A stretch of 44,698 nucleotides of DNA, taken from positions 1-44,698 of the forward strand of contig JAFGMW010000077.1 in NCBI GenBank assembly GCA_016927275.1. Reading direction: 5' to 3'. The DNA is from Pseudomonadota bacterium (lineage in GTDB: Bacteria > UBA10199 > 2-02-FULL-44-16 > JAAZCA01). Below the pieces are notes generated by a model. That model saw only the letters and a program-made list of their open reading frames with translations. It was not told the origin of the DNA and did no database searches. Shown here piece by piece: positions 17,259 to 26,957 of the stretch. Position 1 is the first letter of the stretch. Each line of letters begins with the position of its first letter. The position numbers were made by a program, and so were the translations under genes.

Positions 17259-17717
17259 ATGATTTTGTTGAGAAATTATTTTGTGAACACGACGAGCGGG
17301 ATCGACGTGCTCTCCGTGATCCACGAGACCAACAGGGCGATCAGGGAGGCGAATGCCCAGGATGGGCTCGTCACGATAATCGTCCCTGAGCCCGGCGCGG
17401 CCCTTGCGATACTCGAGCCGCTGTCCGAGATCTTGGAGCAGTTCAGAAGTTCGCTCGCGATCTTCCCGGGCGAGGGGGTGGAGGCGAAGAACAGGCGCAG
17501 GGAGGCGGTGCCGGTCTCTCCCAGGGTCGTCTCCGCCGTGCTGGGAAGGTCGGTCTCGATCCCGCTCGCGGCGGGAAAGCTCGTGCTGGGGCTCAGGGAG
17601 GAGCCGATGCTCGTGGACATGGACCCCCGGGGCAGGAGGCGGGAGTTCTTCGTCCAGGTGATGAGCGAGGCGGCCCAGGCCGCCGCAGCGGGCGGTGCCC
17701 AGAGGCCCAGGAGATAG
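17259..17717 (+). CDS. Divergent YjbQ/UPF0047-like protein
   Basis: A 152-residue protein that aligns by eye along its length with the YjbQ family (known for weak thiamine-phosphate synthase activity). Shared features are the N-terminal beta segment, DGLVTIIVPEPGAALAILE (compare family VPHTTAALTINE), then VLGRSVSIPLAAGKLVLG and a terminal RRREFFVQVM. The family's HTxA motif is replaced by EPGA (E44 in place of His) and LVLGTWQ by LVLGLRE, so the usual activity may be absent. ATG at 17259 has only a poor SD. It is seven bases ahead of phoH and probably co-transcribed with it. Confidence 0.65.
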   Translation: MILLRNYFVNTTSGIDVLSVIHETNRAIREANAQDGLVTIIVPEPGAALAILEPLSEILEQFRSSLAIFPGEGVEAKNRRREAVPVSPRVVSAVLGRSVSIPLAAGKLVLGLREEPMLVDMDPRGRRREFFVQVMSEAAQAAAAGGAQRPRR

Positions 17718-17723
17718 GTCCGC

Positions 17724-18702
<979 letters not shown>

Positions 18703-18710
<8 letters not shown>

Positions 18711-21150
18711 GCGAACATTTGAAGGGGCTCGCAGGGCGTTTGCGGCAGCGGCCGGGGAGATCGGCTCTTTTTTCAGCTCGCTCGCTCGCGCCCGCGCATT
18801 CTCCTGGATCTCGATAGTGCTGCTGGCCGCGGCCGTGACCCTGGTCACCACGATCTCCTTTCAGCAGATACCCCCTGCCGTGAGCGTGGGCCAGATAGCG
18901 GCCAGGGACATAAAGGCGGACCGCAACTATGAGATAGTGGACGAGGAGGCGGGCAAAAAGCTTCGGGACGAGGCGATGGCCTCGGTGCTGCCGGTGTACG
19001 ACTACGATGCCGGGCTCGCCGCGGCCCAGGAAGGCCGCGTCCGCGAGGCCTTCGAGGCGGCGCGCAGGCTCGTTGCCGGCTGGGCCCCTCCCGATCGCTC
19101 CGCCGCAGCGAGGGCGGGGACGGTCCTGCCGATCTCCGACGAGAGGCGCGCCGAGATGGAGAGGCTCCTCTCGCAGAGGCTCGGGATCGAACTCCCGGAA
19201 TCCGCAGTGTCGCAGCTCGCGAAGGATGGGTTCAACAGGCGCAGCGAGGGCGCCATTTTGACGCTCGTATCGAGGGCCATGTCCGGCCCCGTGCTCACCG
19301 AGGCGCCGCAGCGGGAGGGCGAGGAGCCCGTTCGTGCGATCCTCAGGACCGTGGAGGAGGCGAAGGAGGCCGGCGCCCCGCCCAGAAAAGACGAGGTGGA
19401 GGTTGAGGACATCTGCCTCTACCCGGTCGTCTTCAGGGTGAGGGCGCAGATCGAGAAGGAGAACCTCTCGGCTCTCGGTATAGGCGATGCGAGGACAGGC
19501 GCGGCGATCGCTTCGCTGGCTTCCGCGATGGTGCAGCCCAACGTGATCTTCAACAGGACCGAGAGCGCCTCCCGCCGCGACGCGGCCGCTGCGGCGATCA
19601 AGGACGCCACCATCAAGCTCAAGGCCGGCGAGATGATAATCAGGGAGGGCGCCCGGTTCGACAACTGGCACCTGAAGGTGCTCTCCGGGATGAGGGCGGA
19701 GCGCAAGAGCGCCTCGTATTATCTGGAGTTCATGGGCACGTTCCTGCTGGTGATCTGCTTTCTTCTTCTGCCTTTCATGTCTGTCGAGAAGTTCTTCCGC
19801 AGGGGCAGGGTGAGCCGCGAGGACCACCTCCTCATGGCACTGGTCGGCCTCTCGGTACTGCTCATCATGAGGTTCTCGCTGACCCTGGCGCCTGCGGTCC
19901 GCGACGCGATGCTGCTCTCCCTCAACTCCTCGGGCCTCCACTACGCGGTGCCGGTGGCGGGCGGGGCCATGCTCATCAGGATGTTCCTCAGGGCCGACGT
20001 CTCCTTCGTCTTCGCGATCGTCCTTTCGATATTCGCAGGCCTGTTCGTGGAGACCGACGCGACGTTCGTCGCCTACTGCCTGATCACGAGCCTCACCGCT
20101 ATCATGGCGATCGCGAACGCCGATCGCCGGAGCCACATCATCAGGGCGGGCGCCCTTACCGGCGCAGCGGGAGTTGCGGCCGTGCTGGGCATCAGGCTGA
20201 TACTCAGCGCGAACGCGCCGGTGGCCGCCTCCCTCTCCGAGACCCTCTGGTGCATGCTCTTCGCCATGGTCTCCGGCGTCGGCTGCGCCATATACGCGAT
20301 GATCGCGGCGCCGGTGGTGGAGTCGGTCTCGGGCTACACCTCGGACATCAAGCTGCTGGAGCTCGCCAACCTCAACCATCCGGTCCTGCGCGAGCTGGTC
20401 GTCAGGGCGCCGGGCACCTACCACCACTCGCACCTGGTGGGGCTCCTGGGCGAGGCGGCCGCGACGGAGATCGGGGCGAACGCGCTGCTGGTGAGGGTGG
20501 GGGCCTACTATCACGACATAGGCAAGCTCAAAAAGCCGCTCTATTTCGTTGAGAACACCAAGCCGGGCGAGAACAGGCATGAGAAGCTCTCCCCCAGCAT
20601 GTCCGCGCTCATTGTCTCCGCGCACGTCAAGGACGGCATCGAGCTCGCGCAGTCGTCCAAGATACCCAGGGCGATATACGACATGATACCGCAGCACCAC
20701 GGCACGAGGCTCATAAGCTTCTTCTATGAGAAGGCGAAGGTGTCCGAGGACCCGTCGCTGCAGAGGGTCGACCCCAAGGACTTCAGGTACCCCGGCCCCA
20801 AGCCCCAGACCAGGGAGGCCGCGATACTGATGCTCGCCGACGTGACCGAGGCCTCGGTGAGGGCGCTCAAGGAGAAGAGCCCGGCCCGCATCGAGCAGAC
20901 CGTGCAGAAGACGATCCACGACATCTTCAACGAGACCCAGCTCGACGAGTGCGATCTGACGCTTCGGGACCTCAACATGATAGCCACGGCGTTCACCAGG
21001 ACGCTGCTCGGCATATACCACGCGCGGATAGAGTACGCGAAGGAAGTGGAGAATGAGAAGGACAAGCAGACCCACCGGGAGGCTGCGGGGGATCACGGCG
21101 AGCATCCGCAACGGGCACCCGAGGGCGAAGGCGGACCTGGGGGCGATTAG
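18703..21150 (+). CDS. 7TM-HD phosphodiesterase, PgpH-like
   Basis: An 815-residue membrane protein of the YqfF/PgpH family, which in Listeria hydrolyses c-di-AMP. It has a membrane anchor (about 33-53), a large extracytoplasmic 7TMR-HDED domain (about 55-335), seven membrane helices (about 340-545) and a cytosolic HD domain. The HD residues are visible as TYHHSHLVG (about 571-579), AYYHDIGKLKKP (HD at about 604) and MIPQHHGTRL. The tail after about 790 is hydrophilic. It overlaps phoH by eight bases and ybeY by 98 bases. c-di-AMP as substrate is inferred from family; no cyclase gene is in the window. Confidence 0.9.
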
Positions 21151-21505
21151 CCGGGCGCTGAGGCGAGCGACCGCAGGGGGTGGGCAAAGCGCCCGTCGCG
21201 CGGAGATAATACTCACCGACGACGCTACGATCTCGAGCCTCGCCCTGCGCTACCGGGGATGCGGGGGGCCGACCGACGTGCTCGCGTTCGAGTACACCGG
21301 CGACCCATCGCTCGCCGGGGAGGTGGCGGTCTCGCTCGATGCGGCCAAGAGGCAGGCGCGCGAGCGGTCGGCGCCGCTCTCGGACGAGCTCCTGCTCCTG
21401 TGCGTCCACGGCCTTTTGCACGTCTCGGGGCAGGGCGACGAGAGCCCGGCCGACTGGCGAAGGATGCGGACAGCCGAGTTCGAGACCCTGGCCAGGATAC
21501 TGTGA
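21053..21505 (+). CDS. ybeY: Endoribonuclease YbeY with an altered zinc site
   Basis: Zinc-dependent endoribonuclease used in 16S rRNA 3' end maturation and ribosome quality control. The 150-residue product has the family's TDVLAFEY block (canonical TDVLSFP), then GEVAVSLDAAKRQARE, and the metal motif HGLLHVSGQGDE. The canonical motif is HGxLHLxGYDH; here H119 and H123 are kept but the third ligand position is D129. ATG at 21053 is the only ATG giving the full N-terminus. It has GGAAGTGGAG before it and lies 98 bases inside the preceding gene in another frame. lnt follows after eight bases. Confidence 0.88.
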   Translation: MRRTSRPTGRLRGITASIRNGHPRAKADLGAISRALRRATAGGGQSARRAEIILTDDATISSLALRYRGCGGPTDVLAFEYTGDPSLAGEVAVSLDAAKRQARERSAPLSDELLLLCVHGLLHVSGQGDESPADWRRMRTAEFETLARIL

Positions 21506-21513
21506 GGAACGCC

Positions 21514-23115
21514 ATGAATCGCGACAACATGAGGAGAAACGCATACCAGGCAGTCTGCGCCGCCCTCTCCGGAGCGCTCGTGGCGCTCTGCTTTCCGACC
21601 GTGTTCTTCGGCAGGCATTTGCCGGAGATGGGCTGGCTCGCCTGGATCGCCCTGGTGCCGCTTGTCATCGTGGTGCTCGATGCGAGCCCACGAAGGGCCT
21701 TCGCACTCGCCTTCATCTCGGGGCTGGTCGCGTACGGCGGCTCTCTCTACTGGATATACCGGGCGCTGCACCACTACGGCAAGCTTCCGCCGCTGGCCAG
21801 CTCGCTCGTGCTCGCGCTCATGATACTCATACTCGCGGCCTACATCGCCCTGGCGCCGGCGATTGCGCGCTTCATACAGACGAGGTGGCGCGGCGAGATG
21901 ATCGCCCTTTTGCCCGCGTGCTGGGCATCGGTCGAGTTGGCGCGCAATTACGGGCCCGCCGGTGGTTTCCCTTGGGCGAACATCGCCATGTCGCAGTGGC
22001 GCGCGCTTTCGATGATCCAGATCGCGGACCTCGTCGGCATATACGGACTCATCTTCCTGATCGTCTGGGTCAACGTCTGCCTCGCCGAGATAGTCTCCGC
22101 GCTGGCAGGCAGGAGGCCCGCGCAGCTCGCTCTCAAGACAGGGGTCACGATTGCGCTGCTGGTCGCGACATTTGCTTACGGCCGCGTGCGCCTGGGCGAG
22201 ATCAGCACGAACCTCGCGCCTGCCGGCACGATGACCGTGGGCATCGTCCAGGGCAACATCGCGCAGGAGGACAAGTGGCGCGAGGACAGGGCGATTGAAA
22301 ACCTCAAGATCCTCAGGCGGGGCACCAGGGCCCTCAGGGACGCCTCGGTCGATCTCGTGCTCTGGCCCGAGGCCAGCTTCCCATGGCCGATCGACACCCG
22401 GACCGCCGAGATAGAGCCGATTGCTCTGGGATTCGATGCAGAGGAACTCGGCCCTGTGCCCAGGCTCGGCATGGGCGCCATATCGGAGAAGCCGGACGGG
22501 GGTTATTACAACAGCTTCGTCCTCTTCGACGCAAAGGGGAACCTGACCGGCCGCTATCACAAGGTGCACCTGGTGCCGTTCGGGGAGTACGTGCCCTACG
22601 GCAGGCTGCTCTTCTTCGCCAGAAAGCTGACCGAGCCGGCCGGAAACTTCTCCCCCGGCGAGGGTTACGAGCCGATACTGATAGGCGACACGATGGCCGG
22701 TCCGCTGGTGTGCTACGAGGACATCTTCCCCGAGATATCGCGCTCGCTGGTCAGAAACGGTGCGGAGTACCTCGTGAACGTGACAAACGACGCCTGGTAC
22801 GGGGTCTCCTCCGCGCCGTTCCAGCACCTGGCCCTGGCGGTCTTCCGCTCGGTGGAGAACCGCAGGTACATGGTCAGGGCGACAAACACCGGGGTCTCGG
22901 CGGTGATATCGCCCTCGGGCAGGGTAGAGACCGAATCGGGAATCTTCCACGACGCTCTGATCGTCGCCCCGATAGGGCTGCGAAGGGGGCTTGCGCCCTA
23001 TTCGAGGATGGGGGACTGGTTCGCATATGCGTGCGCCGCCTATGCCGCGATTGGATTGATAATTGCAGTGGCGATCGGGATCAGGAAACGCAGAGGGCGG
23101 AGCACGGCAAACTGA
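21514..23115 (+). CDS. lnt: Apolipoprotein N-acyltransferase
   Basis: Adds the third acyl chain to the N-terminal cysteine of lipoproteins in the inner membrane, which prepares them for Lol sorting. The 533-residue product has about six N-terminal membrane helices and a periplasmic nitrilase-like domain. The catalytic triad is visible: E286 in LWPEASFPW, K350 in RYHKVHLVPFGEYVPYG, C400 in LVCYEDIFPEI. A last helix is near 505-525. ATG at 21514 follows GAGGAA at good spacing. The neighbouring LolCDE genes downstream act on its products. Confidence 0.95.
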   Translation: MNRDNMRRNAYQAVCAALSGALVALCFPTVFFGRHLPEMGWLAWIALVPLVIVVLDASPRRAFALAFISGLVAYGGSLYWIYRALHHYGKLPPLASSLVLALMILILAAYIALAPAIARFIQTRWRGEMIALLPACWASVELARNYGPAGGFPWANIAMSQWRALSMIQIADLVGIYGLIFLIVWVNVCLAEIVSALAGRRPAQLALKTGVTIALLVATFAYGRVRLGEISTNLAPAGTMTVGIVQGNIAQEDKWREDRAIENLKILRRGTRALRDASVDLVLWPEASFPWPIDTRTAEIEPIALGFDAEELGPVPRLGMGAISEKPDGGYYNSFVLFDAKGNLTGRYHKVHLVPFGEYVPYGRLLFFARKLTEPAGNFSPGEGYEPILIGDTMAGPLVCYEDIFPEISRSLVRNGAEYLVNVTNDAWYGVSSAPFQHLALAVFRSVENRRYMVRATNTGVSAVISPSGRVETESGIFHDALIVAPIGLRRGLAPYSRMGDWFAYACAAYAAIGLIIAVAIGIRKRRGRSTAN

Positions 23116-23151
23116 CAACAGACCACTGACCACAGATCACAGGAGAAATAG

Positions 23152-24253
23152 ATGAGCAAGGAACTGAGGGAGAAACTGGACGCGCTGAACAAGAGGCTGA
23201 TCGAGATCAGGGGGCATCTTTGACCTGCCTGCGAAGAGGAAGAGGGTCGAGGAGATAGACTCCCTTTCTCACCAGCCCGGGTTCTGGGACGACGCCAAGG
23301 GGGCCGGGGTCCTCACCAAGGAGAGGGACGCCCTGGCCTCGACGCTCTCGACCTTTGACGGGCTCGCCCGGTCCATCGCGGACGCGGAGGCGGTCGTCGA
23401 TCTCGCGAGGGGGGGCGGGGCGGGGGAGCTCGTGGGGGAGGCTCACTCGGAGCTGGCCCGGGTGGAGAAGGTGCTCGACGACCTGGAGTTCAGGCGCATG
23501 CTCTCCGGCGCCAGCGACCGCAACAACGCCATCATGTTCATCAACGCGGGGGCGGGCGGCACGGAGGCGTGCGACTGGGCGGAGATGCTCCTGCGCATGT
23601 ACCGCCGCTGGTGCGACGCGCACGGGTACGCCAACGAGGTGGTGGACTTCACCGCAGGGGACGGGGCCGGGTTTCGGAGCGTCACCATGACGGTCCAGGG
23701 CGACTACGCGTACGGGTATCTCAAGGCCGAGAACGGGGTCCACAGGCTGGTGAGGATCTCGCCGTTCGACGCGAACAAGCGGCGCCACACCTCATTCACC
23801 TCGGTCTTCGTACTGCCCGAGGTGGCGGACGACATCGAGGTGGAGATACGCGACGAGGACCTTCGCATAGACACCTTCCGCTCGGGGGGGGCCGGGGGCC
23901 AGCACGTCAACAAGACCGACTCCGCGGTCCGCATAACTCACGAGCCCAGCGGCATCGTCGTCGCCTGCCAGAGCGAGCGGAGCCAGCACCAGAATAAGGC
24001 CAACGCGCTCAAGGTGCTCAGGGCCAAGCTCTACGAGATCGAGGTCGAGAAGCGCCAGGCGGAGGAGGACAAGCTCACCAGGGACAAGAAGAAGATAGAA
24101 TGGGGAAGCCAGATCCGCTCCTACGTCATGCAGCCCTACCGGATGGTGAAGGACCACCGCACCGACGTCGAGACCGGAAACGTCGACGCGGTGATGGACG
24201 GGGAGCTGGACGGGTTCATAAGGTCGTATTTGCTCCGGAGCGCCAATGCATAG
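23152..24253 (+). CDS. prfB: Peptide chain release factor 2, made by programmed +1 frameshift
   Basis: Releases finished proteins at UGA and UAA. The first frame (23152-23223) encodes 23 residues, MSKELREKLDALNKRLIEIR then GHL, and ends at an in-frame UGA. A +1 shift continues at GAC (23222) for 343 more residues, total 366. The second frame begins DLPAKRKRVEEID and contains HQPGFWDDA, the UGA/UAA-specifying SPF tripeptide (203-205) and the hydrolysis motif GGQ (248-250). SPF rather than PxT identifies RF2. The SD is AGGAG seven bases ahead of the ATG. It follows lnt by 36 bases. Confidence 0.97.
23209..23224 (+). promoter_or_regulatory. prfB +1 frameshift site
   Basis: AGGGGG (23209-23214), a three-base spacer, CTT (23218-23220), TGA (23221-23223) and C. 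This is the standard autoregulatory site: the internal SD and slow UGA decoding push the CTT-bound tRNA one base forward when RF2 is scarce. Confidence 0.97.
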
Positions 24254-24287
24254 GGGGCGGTCCTTGAACCGAGATCGGAGGAGATCG

Positions 24288-25265
24288 ATGAGAATTTTCG
24301 CGATGGCGTCCACGGCGCTTGTGCTGCTCTCCTCGACATGCATGGCTCAGAGTTACGAGCAGCGCATGCGAGACCACAGGCTGCCGGACAGGGAGCCGAG
24401 TTCGGCCTCCCTTCAGATGTTCCGCTTCGGCGGGAAGACCGTGGGCGAGCCGGTCTATGTGACCGAGGCGCCGAAATTCGAGGAGTACACGGTCAGCGCG
24501 GCCCCGTTCATCGAGATGGAGGACGGCGGCAACGTGAAGGTCACGCTCAAGCGCGGGGCGAGGGCTCCGGTGTTCCTCGACTCGGTGGAGCTCGTGTCGG
24601 GGAAGAGGAGGTACAAGCCCGTCAAGGCGACCGCCGACGGCAAGGACGTGACGAAGAAGCTCTCCATGAAGGACGAGGACTGCGCCTGCTTCGACGAACT
24701 CGTCCTTGAATTCCCCCCCATCGGCGGGGAGGATGTGCGCAACGTGACGCTCGCCTTCACCGCGTCGGCGGGCAGGGTGCAGAAGACCATACCGCTGCCT
24801 ACCCAGAAGGAGGAGGCGACGATCGTCCAGAGCTCGAACTACTTCAACTACCTGCCCGGATCGGAGAATGGCGCAATAGAGCTCGACGGAGAGCACACCC
24901 CGAGGGATGAGCTCGGAAAGCCGAATTACAGGGAGAAGGCGGTCCCGGCGATCGGCGAGAAGACGCAGCCCATCCTCATGTGGGTGCGCGACGACGGCGC
25001 AAATCTCTCGGTCGCGCTCGACGTGGCTGCCGACAACACCCCCGACGGGGCGGACGACAAGGCGGTGCTCTACGTCCGGGGAAACGACGGGCTCAAGAGC
25101 TTCACAGCCGGGGCCGGCGGCGGGAAGTTCGGCCGCATGGGTTCGCAGTACACCGACGCATCCTCCGCGGAGCACCGCGTCTACGAGTTCGTGGTCCCGT
25201 TATCCGAGCTCCCTCAGCTCGACGAAAAGGGCAAGTGGGGAATCGCCTTCGCGGTTACCATGTAG
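24288..25265 (+). CDS. Secreted protein of unknown function
   Basis: I do not recognise this 325-residue protein. It has a signal peptide (MRIFAMASTALVLLSSTCMA, cleavage after about 20; the cysteine there lacks a proper lipobox). The mature part is hydrophilic and beta-rich with no membrane helix. It shows a KDEDCACFDELVLEFPP segment with two close cysteines, acidic loops such as DVAADNTPDGADDK, and a C-terminal FVVPLSELPQLDEKGKWGIA. This last pattern resembles carbohydrate-binding or DOMON-like domains only loosely. ATG at 24288 has a strong GGAGGAG; upstream in-frame codons are rejected. It lies between prfB and lysS. Confidence 0.75.
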   Translation: MRIFAMASTALVLLSSTCMAQSYEQRMRDHRLPDREPSSASLQMFRFGGKTVGEPVYVTEAPKFEEYTVSAAPFIEMEDGGNVKVTLKRGARAPVFLDSVELVSGKRRYKPVKATADGKDVTKKLSMKDEDCACFDELVLEFPPIGGEDVRNVTLAFTASAGRVQKTIPLPTQKEEATIVQSSNYFNYLPGSENGAIELDGEHTPRDELGKPNYREKAVPAIGEKTQPILMWVRDDGANLSVALDVAADNTPDGADDKAVLYVRGNDGLKSFTAGAGGGKFGRMGSQYTDASSAEHRVYEFVVPLSELPQLDEKGKWGIAFAVTM

Positions 25266-25282
25266 TGGGCGACGCTTATCCC

Positions 25283-25310
25283 TTGACTTCCTTGGTCGAG
25301 CTTATATAAC
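25283..25310 (+). promoter_or_regulatory. Promoter of lysS and possibly the lol-bamA run
   Basis: TTGACT (25283-25288), 16-base spacer, TATAAC (25305-25310); each hexamer matches at five of six. The transcript would start near 25317, giving a leader of about 46 bases that ends in a G-rich SD before the lysS ATG. Confidence 0.6.
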
Positions 25311-25362
25311 TCCCCGAAATTTCATACATTTCGCCATAATCTGAACTTCCGGTGGGGGGGAG

Positions 25363-26868
25363 ATGTCCGAGGACACAAATCAATATATAGAGCTGAGGCG
25401 AGGGAAGGCGGCAAAACTCCGCGAGATGGGGGTGAGCCCGTATCCCAACGGCATCGAGCCCTCGCACACCGCGGTCCAGATCCACGCGAAGTTCGACGAT
25501 CAGGACGCCGCTGCCCTCGAGAAGATCGATGAAACATTCTCGCTCGCCGGCCGGATAATGGCGATCCGGGCCTTTGGAAAGGCCGCCTTTCTCAAACTCA
25601 GGGACCGCACGGGCGACCTGCAGATATTCGTTCAAAAACAAGCTATTAACGATCAACTCTTCGAGCTTTACAAGATGTTCGACGTGGGCGATTTCGCCTG
25701 GTTCCACGGCAGGCTCTTCCGCACCAAGACAGGCGAGCTCACCCTGGCTGCCGGCGATCTCAAGTTTGTCACGAAGTCCATACAGCCGCTGCCCGAGAAA
25801 TGGCACGGGCTGACCGACATCGAGGCGCGCTACCGGCAGCGCTACATCGACCTCATCGTGAACGAAGGCGTCAAGCGGGCGTTCGTGGTCCGCTCGCAGG
25901 TGGTGCAGGCGATCCGGGAGTTCATGGTCTCCAGGGGGTTCCTCGAGGTCGAGACGCCGATGATGCATCCGATCCCCGGGGGCGCGGCGGCCAGGCCCTT
26001 CGTCACGCACCACAACAAGCTCGACCAGGACCTCTTCCTCCGCATCGCGCCGGAGCTCTATCTCAAGAGGCTCGTCGTCGGCGGCATGGAGCGGGTCTTC
26101 GAGATAAACAGAAACTTCAGAAACGAGGGGATATCGATCCAGCACAACCCCGAGTTCACCATGCTGGAGTTCTACCAGAGCTACGCCACCTACGAGGACC
26201 TCATGAGGCTGACCGAGGAGATGCTCTCCGAGGTCTGCGGCAAGGTGCTCGGGGCCGACGAGGCGATCTACCAGGGTGAGAGGATAAGCTTCAAGGCGCC
26301 GTTCGCCCGCCACACCCTCAAGGAGTCCCTCGTCGAGATCGGCGGGGTGGACCCCGCCATACTCACCTCGCGCGAGAAGGCGCTCAAGTACGCGCGCTCC
26401 CTCGGCGACGAGCTCAAGTCGAAGGACGAGGGTCTCGGCGCGATCCTCACCGAGATCTTCGAGCTCACCGTGGAGAAGAGGCTCGTCCGGCCGACCTTCA
26501 TCACCCAGTACCCGACCGAGGTCTCGCCGCTCTCTCGCCGGAACGACGCGGACCCGGAGGTGGCGGACCGATTCGAGCTCTTCGTGTACGGCCGCGAGAT
26601 CGCGAACGCCTTCTCCGAGCTCAACGACCCCGCCGACCAGGCGGGCCGTTTCAGGGCGCAGGTCGAGGCGCTCGGCCGCGGCGACGAGGAGGCCATGCAC
26701 TTCGACGAGGACTACATCACCGCTCTCGAGTACGGCATGCCGCCCACGGCGGGCGAGGGCATAGGCATCGACAGGCTGGTGATGCTGCTCACCGATTCAC
26801 CATCGATCCGAGACGTCATACTGTTTCCGCTCCTCAGGAGAAAGAAGGAGGGCGAAGAGAAGGTTTAG
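25363..26868 (+). CDS. lysS: Lysyl-tRNA synthetase, class II
   Basis: Charges tRNA-Lys. The 501-residue product has an N-terminal OB-fold anticodon-binding domain (about 55-150, with GRIMAIRAFGKAAFLKLRD). The class II catalytic core follows: motif 1 around FLEVETPMMHPIPGGAAARP, motif 2 FRNEGISIQHNPEFTMLEF, motif 3 GEGIGIDRLVMLLTD. ATG at 25363 is preceded by GGGGGGGAG. A short stretch at about 25618-25680 uses A/T-ending codons unlike the rest. lolC follows after an 89-base gap filled by hexamer repeats. Confidence 0.97.
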   Translation: MSEDTNQYIELRRGKAAKLREMGVSPYPNGIEPSHTAVQIHAKFDDQDAAALEKIDETFSLAGRIMAIRAFGKAAFLKLRDRTGDLQIFVQKQAINDQLFELYKMFDVGDFAWFHGRLFRTKTGELTLAAGDLKFVTKSIQPLPEKWHGLTDIEARYRQRYIDLIVNEGVKRAFVVRSQVVQAIREFMVSRGFLEVETPMMHPIPGGAAARPFVTHHNKLDQDLFLRIAPELYLKRLVVGGMERVFEINRNFRNEGISIQHNPEFTMLEFYQSYATYEDLMRLTEEMLSEVCGKVLGADEAIYQGERISFKAPFARHTLKESLVEIGGVDPAILTSREKALKYARSLGDELKSKDEGLGAILTEIFELTVEKRLVRPTFITQYPTEVSPLSRRNDADPEVADRFELFVYGREIANAFSELNDPADQAGRFRAQVEALGRGDEEAMHFDEDYITALEYGMPPTAGEGIGIDRLVMLLTDSPSIRDVILFPLLRRKKEGEEKV

Positions 26869-26871
26869 TTC

Positions 26872-26944
26872 AGGTTGAGGCTGAGGCTGAGGCTGAGAAA
26901 TGCCTTGGCCTCAACCTCAACCTCAACCTTAACCTTAACCTCAG
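26872..26944. repeat. Inverted array of degenerate hexamer repeats
   Basis: Immediately after lysS, three GAGGCT units (26877-26894) and a GAG are followed by an 11-base spacer. Then come CCTCAA three times (26909-26926), CCTTAA twice (26927-26938) and CCTCAG (26939-26944). The two arms are nearly complementary over about 25 bases, so the segment can form a hairpin, better as G-U pairs in the minus-strand transcript. There is no T-run, so it is not a standard terminator. Confidence 0.8.
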
Positions 26945-26957
26945 TCTTCCGGTCTCT

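Noticed and set aside
23152-23223. Short frame taken as a broken prfB or a small peptide
   Set aside because: The AGGGGG/CTT-TGA-C site and continuity of RF2 in the +1 frame show programmed frameshifting.
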